From contig CAJJDP010000014.1 of assembly GCA_905182995.1 (NCBI GenBank), forward strand, positions 380,856 to 444,855: a DNA stretch of 64,000 nucleotides, written 5' to 3'. Below the pieces are notes generated by a model. The model worked only from the letters and a program-made list of their open reading frames with translations, was not told the origin of the DNA and did not search any database. The stretch comes from Paramecium octaurelia (taxonomy: Eukaryota; Ciliophora; Oligohymenophorea; Peniculida; Parameciidae). Below are positions 10,737 through 23,410 of this stretch, one piece after another (position 1 is the stretch's first letter; each line of letters begins with the position of its first letter). The position numbers were made by a program, and so were the translations under genes.

Positions 10737-13558
10737 ATGAGAAAAAGATTAATAAAAGCATCTCATCTCGAAGAAGAAAAACCACCAATTTAATAACCAA
10801 TCACGTTAAAATAGGAGTCATCATCCGAGGATTCCGATCAAGAAGACAATTAAAAACAAAAATATTCAAGATTCTAATTTATTGATGAAAGCAAACAATA
10901 ATAAGGATAGTTGGATCGTTTTTTGCAAAAAGGGAACTCAGGTTAGAATGTTCAACAACCAAAGAAACAAAAAATCATTGAATTCAGAATGGTAGAAGAA
11001 ACAAAACAACCCACCAACTAGAAGGAAGAGGAGTAACGATGTGACCTGTCTGAAGATTAAGACAGTGACTTTGATCTTCCGACTAACTTTAAACATCTTG
11101 CTGGGATTACAAGAACATCCACAAATACAACTCAGGCTACTCAACTTTTAAAAGTCACATCTCAAGCTTCAGAAGTAGAAACTAAGACGTTTGAACAGGA
11201 AAAAAGAATTCCTTTTGAATAAGAACATGTTTAAGTAGCAAAAATTGAAATTGAAGAGGATTCTCACAAAAACACTACAAGTCAACCTTTAGAAGGAAAG
11301 AATTATTATATACTGGGAAATTTTGAGAAATATAAACGAGAAGATTTAGTCAAAATTATTAAACATTATGGAGGATTCAGCAAATGCAGAGTGCTTTAGG
11401 ATACAATTTTGCTTTAGGGATAGAAACAGAACAATGGTAAGAGTGTTTCAGATAGTTAACATATGAAGGATGCTGAAAAGTACAAGAACTTGATTCTTGA
11501 TGAAGAAGGTTTTAATAATTATTTAATATCATATACAGGAAATGATTTAAACAAATCCTTTTAATTGGCATGTAAAGATATTCAATAAAATGCATAAGAA
11601 ATAAAAGTATAATCAGATCAATAATAAAAACAACAAAGTTAACAATCCTCATTAGTCTAAAAGTCACAATCATAACAACTATCTAAATAACCAACAAATT
11701 AGGCTGTCTAAGAAGTTAAAAGCAATCTCAGAGCTAAGTTTGACAGTGAAGTAGTTATAGTTGAAAAATAAGTTGATTTGAAACCTGAAATAGTTAATTT
11801 CTCCAAAAATAAATAAATCCAAGAAGATCAAAAGAAAGTCTAGAAAATGGAGTAAATATTGGTTGAAGACACCAAATAAAAATGTTAACTTTGGACTAAT
11901 AAATATGCTCCTTCTAAAGTATCAGACTGTCTAGATCAAACACATGTTCCAAATATTGTTAAATGGTTAGATAAATGGGGCAAGCCTCAATTAGAAAGTA
12001 TGTTTTTAATTTATAATTATCAGTATGTCCTGGCTCATTTTAATCATAAAATTTTGCTGCCAAAGCTCTCCTATTATCAGGTCCTCCTGGAATTGGTAAA
12101 ACCACTATTATCAGATTGATTGCAAAACAAAAGTCTTATTAGCTGATTGAATGGAATGCATCGGATGTTAGGAGTAAACTTTAAATTGAAAATTACGTGA
12201 AACATCTTTAAGATAACACAGTTCTTAGATTTAAGGATGCTAATCTTATTAGTGAAGGAAAGACTATCATCTTAATGGATGAAGTAGATGGAATGACTGG
12301 TAGTGATAGAGGTGGAAATAAATGTTTAATTGATATGATCAGATTAACTAAGGTCCCTATTGTTTGTATTTGCAATGATCGAAATAAGTAATCGATGAGA
12401 TCTCTAGCCAATTATTGTTTAGATTTATAGTTTAAAAAGCCCAATTAAGTTGAAATTTTTAAAAAACTTGAATTCATCTGCAAATCTGAAAATATCAGTT
12501 ACGACCCTGCAGAATTGAAATAGTAAATTGAGGTCTCTTAGTGTGATATAAGATAATTGCTAAACTTATTGTAAATGCACAAAGTCGGTTTAAAATTGCA
12601 TATAGATAAAAATATCGGAAAGGATGGTTCTGTTACTACAAATTTATATGAATCGACAAGAATGCTATTGAATTACAAGGACTCATAAAACTTACCAATT
12701 CATAAATTAATGGACTACTATTTTTAGGATCCAGATATGACCCAATTCTTTTATCATGAGAACTATTTAGACTTGAGTTTGGTGAAGAAGACTCCTTCCA
12801 ATTCAATTTAAAATATTTCTCTTGCTGCCTCCTCACTGGCTGATGCTGATGTTTTGAATACAAAGGTTAGATCATAGATGTGGGGATTGATGCCTAATGT
12901 GGGATTCTTGTCAACTATGTATCCTACTTAAATTTTGAAAGGGAATATTCTTTCAAAAGTGAATTTTCCTTAGATGCTTGGTAAAATATCGAGCGAGAAT
13001 AAAATTAAAAGACAAATTCTAGAAGTGAAAGAAGCATTTGCTTAATAAACATATTTAACAAATACTAAGGCAATTAAATTTTAATACATAGAACCATTTT
13101 CGTTCTTTGTTATTTAAAGTTTGGCTAGTGCTGGTTTAAGTTGCATTGATGAAATCGTAACATTGTTAAGAACCTACAATCTAAATATTTAATAATTTGA
13201 AGAATGCATAGTTGGTTCATTGGCATTGTTCCCAAAAAGAGACTTGATGACTGAAATAACATCACAAGTCAGAACAGCTTTGAATAAAGCAATGAAATAA
13301 TCAATGGATTCTGCAGATAGATTTGGCAAAGAGAGGAGAGCAGTAGCTTCAACCAATGTTGTTAGGAAGACCAAAAATAACGAAGATGATTTAAATGAAG
13401 AAGTTAACTAAGAGGAGGATATTGATGAGGACGAACAAAAATAGAAGAAGAATACTAAATAAAAAAATAATAATCCTAAATAGTAAGACAAGCCAAAAAA
13501 AAAAGAAGAAAAGCCATAAACTGATAAAAATAAATAAAAAAAGAAGGGAAAGAAATGA
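10737..13558 (+). CDS. RFC1: Replication factor C large subunit (RFC1)
   Basis: 931 residues, one 26-nt intron (11998-12023). A possible PIP box, G-Q-L-D-R-F-L, lies in the N-terminal 70 residues. A BRCT domain starts near residue 185 (L-E-G-K-N-Y-Y-I-L-G-N-F). The AAA+ module follows, with Walker A G-P-P-G-I-G-K-T-T at about 440 and Walker B I-I-L-M-D-E-V-D at about 504, then I-V-C-I-C-N-D-R-N and the RFC1 collar region. The Lys-rich C-terminal tail (K-K-K-G-K-K) is as in other RFC1 proteins. It loads PCNA on DNA during replication and repair. Order BRCT-AAA+-collar-basic tail and length agree with the family (yeast 861, human 1148). Confidence 0.95.
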
Positions 13559-13771
13559 ATATTATATTTATGTTTAAATTAGCTGATTTATTATCATTCT
13601 AAATGTTTTCATATATACATATATATGGTTTCTATTGTTAACAATTTGCAGTTACTTTATTTATAAAATTAAGAATGTAAAAAAACTAAGTTAAAGAATA
13701 ACTATTGAAAATAATTTTATTTCCTTTTATTTTAAATTAACTGAAATAAAATTTATTTAATGAATTTAAAA
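13559..13771. other. AT-rich tail-to-tail intergenic spacer
   Basis: 213 bp between the stops of RFC1 and the CXC protein, both facing inwards. It includes a tata repeat around 13613-13626. No gene or RNA is visible; it presumably holds both 3' UTRs. Confidence 0.5.
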
Positions 13772-14533
13772 TCAGGATAGGCTATCTAATTGGAATGGCT
13801 AGGGCTGGATCTCTTAGTTTTCACAATCCTCACAACAATTGCATCTTGAAGTGCACTTAGTCTTTCTCTTTTGACATTCACAATAGCGTTTGGAACAACT
13901 ATGTAATGATATTAAATAAGATCACTTTTGTTTTCTACAATTACAACCATTAAACTCTATAGAAGACATTTTGGGAGGTGCAGATTTGGGTGATTTGTTT
14001 GAACAATTATAACATTCACAATTTGATTTACATTCCTAATTATTGGCACTACAGACACAATAGTTTTGAATGCATTTAGATTTACGACACTTACAATAAA
14101 TATTATTAGAAGTTCTAGAGACTTATAATATTTCATGGTCATTTGTTTTGATCAATTTGTTAATAATTTCATTTTTATGATTAAGTTCTATGGAATTTAG
14201 AAGACCCAAGGTATATGAAGAATTAACTTAGTAATACAATACTCATACCTTAGTTGCTTTTAGGAATTTAGCGAGTACTTCGACTAATTATTCCATCCTA
14301 CTTAATAATAAGAAATTCATCATTAAATTCTAGTTTCTTTATGATCTTATTTTTTTTAATTTCCTCTTTGCTTTATTTGGGTGAGTTTTACTTCTGATAT
14401 GTATTGGGTGATCTAACTAAAATTAATTTTTAGGGGGATTTTTCTAAATATAAATGATTATAGAGTTACTATCTGTGGAATCACGGTCCTTTATAAATTG
14501 CTAAAAGTTTATGAAATATCAAATTACTTCCAT
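13772..14533 (-). CDS. CXC (tesmin/TSO1, LIN54-type) DNA-binding protein
   Basis: 219 residues in five exons. Four introns (14501-14527, 14444-14469, 14227-14248, 13899-13925; 22-27 nt) all had to be removed to reach an ATG, and the total length then divides by three. The C-terminal half has two Cys-rich CRC motifs: Y-C-K-C-R-K-S-K-C-I-Q-N-Y-C-V-C, continuing to C-E-C-Y-N-C, then G-C-N-C-R-K-Q-N-C-S-K-R-Y-C-E-C-Q ending C-N-C-C-E-D-C. The spacer is short. This tandem is the LIN54/tesmin/TSO1 Zn-binding fold that reads CHR-type promoter elements in cell-cycle genes. The N-terminal half is basic with S-P dipeptides, which could be CDK sites. Confidence 0.85.
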
Positions 14534-14806
14534 TTATCCGCCAAAATCAACAATACGATTCGAAATAATATAAATAATTCACATAATAAAAATTTTTGAG
14601 TGTGTAAATCAGCTAGCTTCAAAAGACCCTACTAAAAATTGTCAAAATTTCATATACATTTTTAAATGCATATAACTAAAATTAAACCACGTTTCCAATC
14701 AAACAAAAAGAAGAAAAGGATAAGAGGAACCTATTAATTTAAATAGAAAGTTATAAACAATTTATATTTATATTTATGCATCTCTATGTTTTTATTAATA
14801 ATACAA

Positions 14807-16267
14807 TCATTTTGAAATATTAGAAAATGGCAAAGCCATGAAAGTTCCTAACATAAGTCCAAAACAAAGGGAAAATCCTGACACAAAACCAATTTTTTCT
14901 TTCACAAACCCTTCGTTTGTCTATAATATAAATATTCTCAATTACTTTTTCTGGTCCCAATATCATGTAGCCTGTTGTGATAAATCCATTGATGGTTCCA
15001 AATAAAAATGTATTTAAATAAGAAATCCAATCAGCATCTAGGGTTCCTTTGGCTATTGCGATGTAGGTGTAAAAAAAAACAAATCTTCCTAAAAACAATC
15101 CAATTAAAATTTGTAAATTAAATAGCTTTCTATTACCTGCTAAGAACTTTCCTAAGGTATCTCCAATATTGTATCCTAAACTAATGAAACATTGACCCCA
15201 ATTAATGAAATCGGGATCGAAAGACTTTTAGAAGGCTACCCCTGGAAACATCATGAAGGTTTAAATGTAAAGAATCACAAGCAATAATGGAATGGGAAAG
15301 GCTACTTTGTTAATCCAAACCAAGGTTTAGATTACATTCATTTTTTCTATAGAAATCTGATCGGTAGTTTTGTTGGTTACTTAATTATCAATTTTAGGAT
15401 TTGAATCTTAAGTTTAATTAATTTAATTAAAAGTTTCAGGATCGATGATGTCAGAAATTACACTATCATTTTATACTAAATTATCAGGTTCCTCCTGGGT
15501 AATAATTTGATCATGAACCAAAACCGACTTCCTACCCTTCTTGTGAGCTTATATAATCTTTCTATATTATGGAGTTTTTGTGAATGCAAAATACATAAAT
15601 ATTGCACCTATATTCCAAAGCACTGCTATTCCAATATATAAAAATATTGCTACTCTATATAGAATTTAATTACATTTCTCACTGTCGATGGCAGCCAAAG
15701 ATATTAATCTAAAAATTGTGATGATAGTTCCAGAAGCTCCTGTACCAATAAAGAAGACATTAACATAATCTGGACCAAGAATCCCACACATCCCAATCGT
15801 ACTATTCTATTATAGTGATGAAAAAATTCCCATAATGAAGATTATTGTTAAACATAACCAAAATCCTTTTTATATTCATTGATCCCATACCTAGAGAGTT
15901 ATGCATTAACAATGCTATAATTGGTAAAAGAATCAAAAGAATGCACAAAATTATCAATGACCACACAACCCTGACAAACATCGAAAGCATAGAACTGATT
16001 CGAGGTAGGAATAATCCAATCAGACACAAGCTTATGAAGTTGGGGATAGGCAGTATGAAATAAACATTACGTCCTAAGTATAGTAGTCTTATTGTTACCT
16101 TCAAATTAATCAGCAAAATACGATAATCCAGTCAAGATGGCATTCCATCCTGACAATGATGAAACCCCCAAGATAAAAAAGAATATTTTTTGGAAAACTT
16201 AAGACTTTTTGGACTTTGCATCCAAAAGAGAAGATTATGTGTCTTCTGTCGTACTATTATGATTCAT
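14807..16267 (-). CDS. Equilibrative nucleoside transporter (ENT, SLC29 family)
   Basis: 461 residues with introns at 16074-16098, 15866-15890 and 14921-14945 (25 nt each). The N-terminal helix has the family signature S-G-W-N-A-I-L-T. About eleven hydrophobic segments follow, split by a central acidic loop (about residues 220-300), as in other ENTs. In the second half G-Y-N-I-G-D-T-L-G-K-F-L-A-G matches the ENT N-x-G-D-x-x-G-R motif. The C-terminal helix ends G-F-S-L-C-F-G-L-M-L-G-T-F. It should move purine and/or pyrimidine nucleosides across the plasma membrane or a food-vacuole membrane. Paramecium cannot make purines and needs such uptake. Its start is 33 bp from the stop of the membrane-protein gene. 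Confidence 0.9.
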
Positions 16268-16300
16268 ATTTTAACAATAATTAATTAATCATAATAAATT

Positions 16301-17549
16301 TCAAATCTCGTTTAAATTTTTGTTTTTTCTTTTTAAACACAATATGTAGAATGCTGTAAACAGGTAAAATAATAAAATTAATAATCCTATTGTTGTTGTT
16401 ATTTGACTTTCAAATATCTATAATGAAATTAAATAAGTTAAAGTAATAGGGCAATTCTATTACTCATTCATAGATATCACCTGTCCCATTTTTATTAAAT
16501 AGCCATCCCTATACTAAATTTCCTTAAAGCAATTTGAATTATTGATAGTAAATGTTAAATTAGGATATAAAGTTGTTAAAAGGCCAATTAGTGTAAAATT
16601 CAGCAAATTTTTTCTGATTATTACTGTCAAGTTTGTAACATTGTCAATTAATTACCTGTCTATAAAATAATTATATATAGATACTTTTTGAGTATTAAAT
16701 TCGATTATTTGTACCAAAATACATAATTATGATAAATACAAACTTAAATATAGCAATGGTGATTACTTCAACCATTTAAAATTGGATCTATTTCATTTTA
16801 CTTTCTTAACTATTTTGATCCAATTAATTCGAAAAAAAATCGATGGCATTCAGTTAACTCAATAAATCACTATTTGGATCAATATACTAGATAAAAATAC
16901 AAATGAATCCAAATATTAAAACAAATGCCATAATTAATTGTATTGTGTTATATATTAAGCTTAAGGATCTTCCAAGTAACTACATCACATTCCATATAGA
17001 TTGAATACAAATAATGACATAATGCTTACATAAGTCTGAGATCTTAATGTCACCGTTATCTTCTATATCTTCAAAAATTAACATTGAATCAGATTCTGAA
17101 TTGTTTAATTTTGCTAACTCCTCATCCGTTTATATTTATTTCATCTATAAAACTGACTTAAATTTTATATCCTTTATAAAGGGTTGCTTGATCATTCTTA
17201 TAGATGACTTAAAATTATTTAATGGTTGCTCTAGCAGAACTTGCATAATTGGTGGCATAGAACTTATAGCTGAAAATAAAAATAGAGCTCTAATATAAAC
17301 TATTTCTAAACAATCTTTAAATTGCTGGGTTTTATCCAAGTACTTTATGTATAAAGCACAAATAATAAAAATAAACTAAAATAATATTGTTTATAGAAGT
17401 GACTAGATTAGGATCAAAATTTTATAACTAAGTCTTCTGTTATTTTGATGCAAATTTTTCAAGAATATAATAATAAATAGTATTCCTATGTAAATTGACA
17501 ATGACTATATGTAAAGTGTTGTTTGAAGTCTTTTTAGCATATATACCAT
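16301..17549 (-). CDS. Multi-pass membrane protein, unknown family
   Basis: 407 residues with one intron at 16660-16684 (25 nt); with it the frame runs cleanly to TGA. Hydrophobic segments are visible near residues 15-35, 55-75, 90-110, 180-200, 255-275 and at the very end (T-I-G-L-L-I-L-L-F-Y-L-F-T-A-F-Y-I-L), followed by a basic cytosolic tail K-R-K-N-K-N. A soluble acidic stretch sits near 125-160, and an Asn-rich region with several N-x-T/S sites precedes the last helix, suggesting an extracytoplasmic loop. Two in-frame ATGs (17549, 17540) could start it. Not recognised; a channel, transporter or receptor are all possible. Confidence 0.65.
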
Positions 17550-17808
17550 AGTATAATTGATATTCTTGCCATATCCCAAGTATTATTATATTTATTGAAT
17601 TTCATTATATATGGTTAATATGTAAACTTAAACGGTGAGTATGTTAAAATATGCTTTTATTATATTCCAAAAGTATTTTTCTTTATACCTGTAAACTTAG
17701 ATTAATATGATTATCACACAACTCAGAAGTTATAAGGTATTCAAATTTATCATTATTTTTACTAATTATTAAAGAATGCATTAATAATAAATTAAAATAT
17801 AACATAAT
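17550..17808. other. Intergenic spacer
   Basis: 259 bp of AT-rich DNA upstream of the membrane-protein gene and downstream of the coiled-coil gene. I see no ORF, RNA gene or motif. Confidence 0.4.
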
Positions 17809-20800
17809 TCATGATGCTATTGGCACTAATAGTGATTTGGGTTATTCATATTAAAATATCTCGCATGCTACAGGAAATTTATTCATTGAATCATTATTGT
17901 TTGTCACTCTTGTTCTTCCTGAATATTTATTTTTTAATTCATCCTAATTTTGATTGGTTCTTTTTCTAGAGCTATTGTTATTGGAAGTAGTTTAAGGCTT
18001 GCGACTTGATTAATATTAAGTATAAGGTCGTGAACTAACTCCATTTTCTATTTCATTATATCTTTTATAATCCATAGCCTTAATTTATTCAGAAGATTGA
18101 TTTCTCCTAGAATAATAAGCACTAGTAGGTTTCAAATAAGATAAAGTTGGTAAACCTAACTCTTTATTTAAATTCCTATGTAAATTCTTTCTTTAAATAA
18201 CAAATTGGCCAACTAATTAAGGAGACTCTATTTTTGAAGAGAAATGCTCTAATTAATTAATGTCACTTAGAATCCCAGTAGTTTATGCCATATTTCTCAT
18301 TATCTAAACTGTATATTGTCTTTCCCCATACAATCTCTCAGTTGCCTGTTTTATCTGCACTTTAATTTCATTTTATTACTCTTTCATTAAAGGTTTATCT
18401 TTTCTTTCTTATTCTTCTTTCAATCTTAATAAATCAGCAGCTATTTATGCCTTCAATAAACTCCTTTCTTACTCCAAATCATCCTTTAAATTACGAGCTG
18501 TCTTACTCTCTACCAATTTTTTTGATTTTGCTCTGTTCATCTTATTTTCACCTTTAATCATGGAGATACTTTCAGAATTTAATTGTTCTACATTACTACC
18601 TGGCCTATCTTTAGTTGAAATAGTATCATTATGTTTTTGATCTCTCAATTATTCATTTTTTTCTCTTATTTTTGCCCTAAAGAATGTTTAAATTTAAGAC
18701 AATTTATCTTCGTCCAATCTTTCTTTTTTTGGAAACAATAAAGAGGGATCTGATTAATCAGATTATTATTATTGTTGCTAAGAAACACTTTAGATTTGTT
18801 CCTCTTCTGTTTTTGGTCTTAGATTTTATATTTTATTCAAATCATTTTTACTATTTAATGGTATGATTTCTCCAGTTTTATATTCCATCATTCTTCTTAT
18901 AATCAAATCTTTAGCTGATTAAATGTCTTGACCTTCCCTCAATAGTAGCTTTGTTAATTTTTTAATATCAAACTTTGGATTAATTTCTTTTAAAAATTAC
19001 AATAAATCTGAACTGATATCTCTAATCTTTTTATACATTGTTTGATAATATTCAAATAATTTATGAAAATTATATTTAAATATTTCGATCAATTGATCTC
19101 TAAATTCATTAATGATATCTGGACTGAGTAACTTTTATAATGATGAATTCTCTTAAGATTTTAAAAAGTTGGTTAAATTTTCAACACTCAAATTAAACCA
19201 TAGGATTTAATCTGTTTTGCTTTAAATGTAGAAATACTAACTGATTTGATGCTATTCTTATTCTTTGAATGCAGGAAACACTTCAATTACAATATTATGA
19301 ATTGCAAATTGGTTTAAATGTTATTGAGTTAACTCATTATTTTGATTCTAACTTTTGCTTATATTATATATTTTCGATATCAATAAATTTATACCATTTA
19401 TTTCATTATTTAAGCTTGGATACTTAAACTTCTTATTTTCCTTATTTTTCTAATCAATGGCTTAAATAATTTAATAAATTCTATGTAAGTATTCAGCTAA
19501 TCCAAGTTAAAAGTTCATTAATAATCCTTAAGTTTTAGTAGCCTTTATCCAAACTACCTGTTCAGGATGTTCTTCTATTTCCATTTTCTTAATATTTAGA
19601 GTTGTAGTTTCATTTTTAAGATTCATTAAACCAGCATCTTCAGCCACAATTGACTACTCATGAATTTCTAAATTTGGATTCTTCAATTTTAATTCTTCTA
19701 ACTCATAATCTAGATTCTCAATTTCATCCAAAAGAAGTTCCTTTTGCTTTAAGAGATTTTCATAAGAAATACTTTGTTTAGTTAATTCTTATTGAAGATG
19801 CCAATACTTTTCTAACATAAACTCAAGTATGTACTCAGTTCTTTATTCATTGTCTTAATAGAATTTATTGATTTGAGAGAGCAATTCATTTCTATCAAAG
19901 TTCATCTCTTGTTCTTATTATAAATTATCATTTTATTAATTATGATTCCATTTTTATAAAAATTCCTCATTCACTGTGTATTGATCAACCAATCTAATTT
20001 CATTTGGTTTCTCTTTGTTCATGAATATTTATTCAAAAATCTCAAAAAATTCAATATAAGTAAGAATATATCTGCTTTCTTATTTCTTTTTCAATTAATT
20101 TTATTTCTTCTCTTCTAAAATCTCAAACTCTTTATTTTAAGCATCTATAAATCGTTCTGCTTCCTCCATTTTTAAAACATTATGTCCTATGTTTTCTTCA
20201 CCAACATATAGTATCTTTTACAATTATTATTATTTATTTTCCTATGAATGTTTGTAAGTGTCTTACATTTACTTCATTTAACCAAACTCATTTTTTATAG
20301 ATTATAGGTTCTTCTTACTTAAAAACTTCTTGTTTTCGGCCATCAATTTAACAGCATCAGTATTATTAAACCTCTTATCTGCTTTGCTTAGTATAATTTG
20401 TAATTCTTCACATTTTCGTTGTTAGATTAGTTTAGATTTTTCAATTTCAACTAGGATCTTTTGCAAGGACTCACTCTTCTCCTACTCCTCCAATATCAAA
20501 TTTTCATAACGAGATTCCTACAACAGCAATGATTCTATATATTAATCTCTCTATTCCAAATCTAATAACTTAAGATTCACATTCCCACTAAAAGTTTCAA
20601 ACAATGGGTCAGAATGATGATTATTTATAGAATGAATAACCCCGTAACCACTAGTGGATGCATGCATCTAAGAAGTTCCTGTTTTAGATTTTCTTTTATT
20701 TTATCCTGCTTTTAACAGAAGTTCTAATTCTTATTGTTTTTTTTTGTTTTCGCTTTGCAATTTATCTAATTCTGCCTTAAATTTGAAGTCATTGGATGAA

Positions 20801-20937
20801 ACAATCGAAAGGTTGTCATATTTTCTTATTTCTTCCTAGTGTTCAAATTCTTATTTTAACAATTCCTTTTTTTGTTTAAGGCTTTCCTGATCCAAACGAG
20901 CTTACTCATCTTCCCCTAATTTCTAAAACCTTAACAT
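17809..20937 (-). CDS. Large coiled-coil protein (1,042 aa), probably cytoskeletal
   Basis: An uninterrupted 3,129-bp frame from ATG 20937 to TGA 17809 with no intron. The N-terminal 400 residues are Glu/Lys/Gln-rich helix (L-D-Q-E-S-L-K-Q-K-K-E-L-L). A more globular middle (about 450-700) carries W-I-K-A-T-K-T-Q-G-L-L-M-N-F and L-A-E-Y-L-H-R-I-Y-Q-I-I. A second helical region (about 780-900) and a Ser/Asn/Arg-rich basic tail end it. Such a layout suggests a basal-body, axonemal or cortical scaffold, but nothing in the motifs proves it. There are no Cys clusters or enzyme motifs. Two perfect palindromes lie inside the frame at 20648-20668. Confidence 0.75.
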
Positions 20938-21475
20938 TATTATTATCTCACTATTTAATTAAAAATAAGAAAAAAATTGATTATATTAATATGATTGATA
21001 AATATCAACCATTTCACAATCAGTAAAAATAATCCAATCCCCTTAATATTAAAAATCTAATAAACTTAATCTCTAAATAGCTTAATAAATATACACTTAA
21101 TCAATTTTGGCTTAGATTTTAAGCGATTCATATTTAAGTATTTGAAGATTCCTTATATAAAATTAGAGATTGAGAATGTATATAAAAATAATATTACTTG
21201 TTAGAAAAGTTATGATTATTAAATAATAATTTAGAATGATTTTTATATATTAATTCAGAACAAGACGATAATTATTGAATTCCAAAAAAGATAAGAATTT
21301 GTACAATTATATCACTTAAACTTTTCATAAAAATTTAATTTGATACTTAAAACCACTTTGCTGAATATCAAAAAATATTTATTATTTTATAAAATCGCAA
21401 TTAAATCAATATTTTTATGTGATAATTTTTTCACTATTTTTAGTAATAATTATTGTATTTTACAAAATCTAATCG
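20938..21475. other. AT-rich intergenic region with two divergent upstream sides
   Basis: 538 bp between the start of the coiled-coil gene (minus) and the start of the Cys-rich secreted gene (plus); promoters of both must lie here. Short open frames near 21340 have no coding bias and I regard them as chance. Confidence 0.45.
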
Positions 21476-22475
21476 ATGCTCTTTATGCTGTTGCTCTCAC
21501 TAGTGCATTCATAAATATATGATTGCAAAATTCAATAAGGAGAATGTTCAGATAACTATGAACCAGTTTGTGGGTTAAATATTTCCAATACACCCATCTA
21601 AACTTTTGTTAATTATTGCTATGCTTGTAAAGCAAGTTAGGTGGTGAAGTATCTAAAAGGGGATTGTTAAAAGAAGGGAGATGACACTAAAATCGATATT
21701 CCACAGACATCTGTCGGAGTGGATAACAATAGTCCTAAACCTACTTCTGGAAATTATACTTAGACCATATCTTGTACTAATCCCAGACCCAGTGTATGCG
21801 ATACCAGGTAAATATCATTTAGAACCTATTTAGTGTAAAATCTATATGTGGACTCTTTGATTCTACTATTAAATGTACTGGATAAAATTGTTTACAGCAA
21901 TTTACCAATGAGTGTTTGGCCTGTAGAAATACTTCAATTCATAGTTACTTCGTTGGAAATTGCTCTGAATATAAGTATATTAATAAATTAATAATTTAAG
22001 GCCTTAGACTCCTACAGTAATTTAATGTAGCACTGAGTCTTCAAAGAACTGCGAATTGAAGGAACAAGTTACTGTTTGTGGCTTTTTAGATGAAACTGCT
22101 GTTTGTTAAAACCCACCTTGTTTGTAACCATTTGATAACAAATGTGAACCATGCCAATAAGTCAATATTACATCTTATTTTGTTGGTGATTGCAACCAAT
22201 ACTAAGAACTGTTTTATAGTGCTGAACAATAATCAGATACTTTTGTGGCCAATTACCAATATTGCTAGGCTCAAAGACCTACTGAGTGTGATCAACAATA
22301 TGTTCAAACATGTGGGGTCTTGAAGTCTTGCAATGGTAATGGATGCGAAAGAACCTACGATAATCCTTGCAGTGCTTGTCAGAATAATGAAATTGAAGGT
22401 TACTATACTGGAGAATGTTTAAATAGCTATGCGTCACTAATCTCAATGTTAATTATTGCTTTGTTAATATAATGA
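21476..22475 (+). CDS. Secreted Cys-rich protein with Kazal-like repeats and GPI-type tail
   Basis: 315 residues with introns at 21808-21833 and 21975-22000 (26 nt each). It opens with a signal peptide (M-L-F-M-L-L-L-S-L-V-H-S). Several repeats follow with the pattern C...C.....P-V-C-G......N-Y-C-x-A-C........G-x-C. This spacing resembles non-classical Kazal or follistatin-like modules: E-P-V-C-G-L, then N-Y-C-Y-A-C, then G-D-C; later Q-T-C-G-V-L and C-S-A-C-Q. The C-terminus is a hydrophobic run (S-L-I-S-M-L-I-I-A-L-L-I) directly before the stop, as in GPI-anchored proteins. Likely a cell-surface or cyst-wall protein. Protease inhibition is possible if the modules are true Kazal domains, which I cannot verify. 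Confidence 0.75.
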
Positions 22476-22501
22476 TAATAACTAATTAAATATATATAAA
22501 A

Positions 22502-23368
22502 TCAATCTAAGAATAGATTATTATTATATTATTTCTATTGGATATACCAGGAATAATAAAAATGAGGATCAGATTTTTCATATTATTTTAGTAACAGTTA
22601 GAGTGGAGTATTTGATTTTTTTATTTCTTTGTACATGTGGAAGATGAGACCAGTCTGATAATTTCGTAGTATATTATGTAGTAAATGAGATGACTCTTTT
22701 TAGATTAATTTGTTTAGTTTATTACTCAATAACTATTCTAAAACCATCTCCCCTATATTCATTACCAATTATATTAATAATTCCCCTGATTCTTTATAAA
22801 GCAATTAAAATAGTGGTGTTTCAAATTCTAAACTAGAAAGAAATTGTATTAACTAAAAATATTTTGAAGCGTATTTTGTTATCATCTTTAACTAATTCTC
22901 TCTAGCCTTGTCAGCATTATTCAATATGCAATGTATAGAAAAAATTGTATTTCTGTGATATTCATTTTTCAGATCTATCTAAATCATTCCCATTTGAATG
23001 AACTTTTGTTTAACCTAATCACTTGTTGAAATACTCGATGAAAATCCATAGCATGAGCATTTAGATTTATTTCGAACTGAATATTATCCTTCGTTTAATC
23101 TAAATCTTTAAATCATTTCAGCATAAGTTATCAACTAATATTACTAAATTGGATTTTATATTTGTTTCTCTTTAGTGGGAGATTCATTCTCTAAAATAAA
23201 ATGGAATTTAAATTTACATTCAATAATTATCTCATTTACTTATCTCATGTACTATTCTTAATTCCAATCTAGGTCTTTTTTTAAAGAGACCCATTCTATA
23301 TAACTTTACCCAAAAACGCTGGTTGACACGTCTCTAGTTGTGGAGGTTTATGGTCTTTAGACACTCAT
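22502..23368 (-). CDS. Conserved-looking protein of unknown function (288 aa)
   Basis: An intronless frame from ATG 23368 to TGA 22502. It begins M-S-V-Q-R-P-Q-T-S-T-T-R-D-V-S, then an amphipathic stretch and a compact region with hydrophobic periodicity (F-K-F-H-F-I-L-E-N-E, F-L-S-S-L-E-F-E-T-P-L-F-Q-L-L). A Cys pair lies in K-S-K-C-S-C-Y-G-F. No transmembrane segment or signal peptide. No family recognised. It lies 26 bp after the stop of the Kazal-like gene (tail to tail) and its start is 42 bp from the stop of the giant coiled-coil gene on the same strand. Confidence 0.65.
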
Positions 23369-23410
23369 TTGCAATTCAATTAAATATTTTAAGTATTAAT
23401 AGAGTAAATA

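Noticed and set aside
20648-20668. ccactagtgg and gatgcatgcatc palindromes looking like a cloning polylinker
   Set aside because: They lie inside an open coiled-coil frame that continues on both sides, and no other vector sequence is present.
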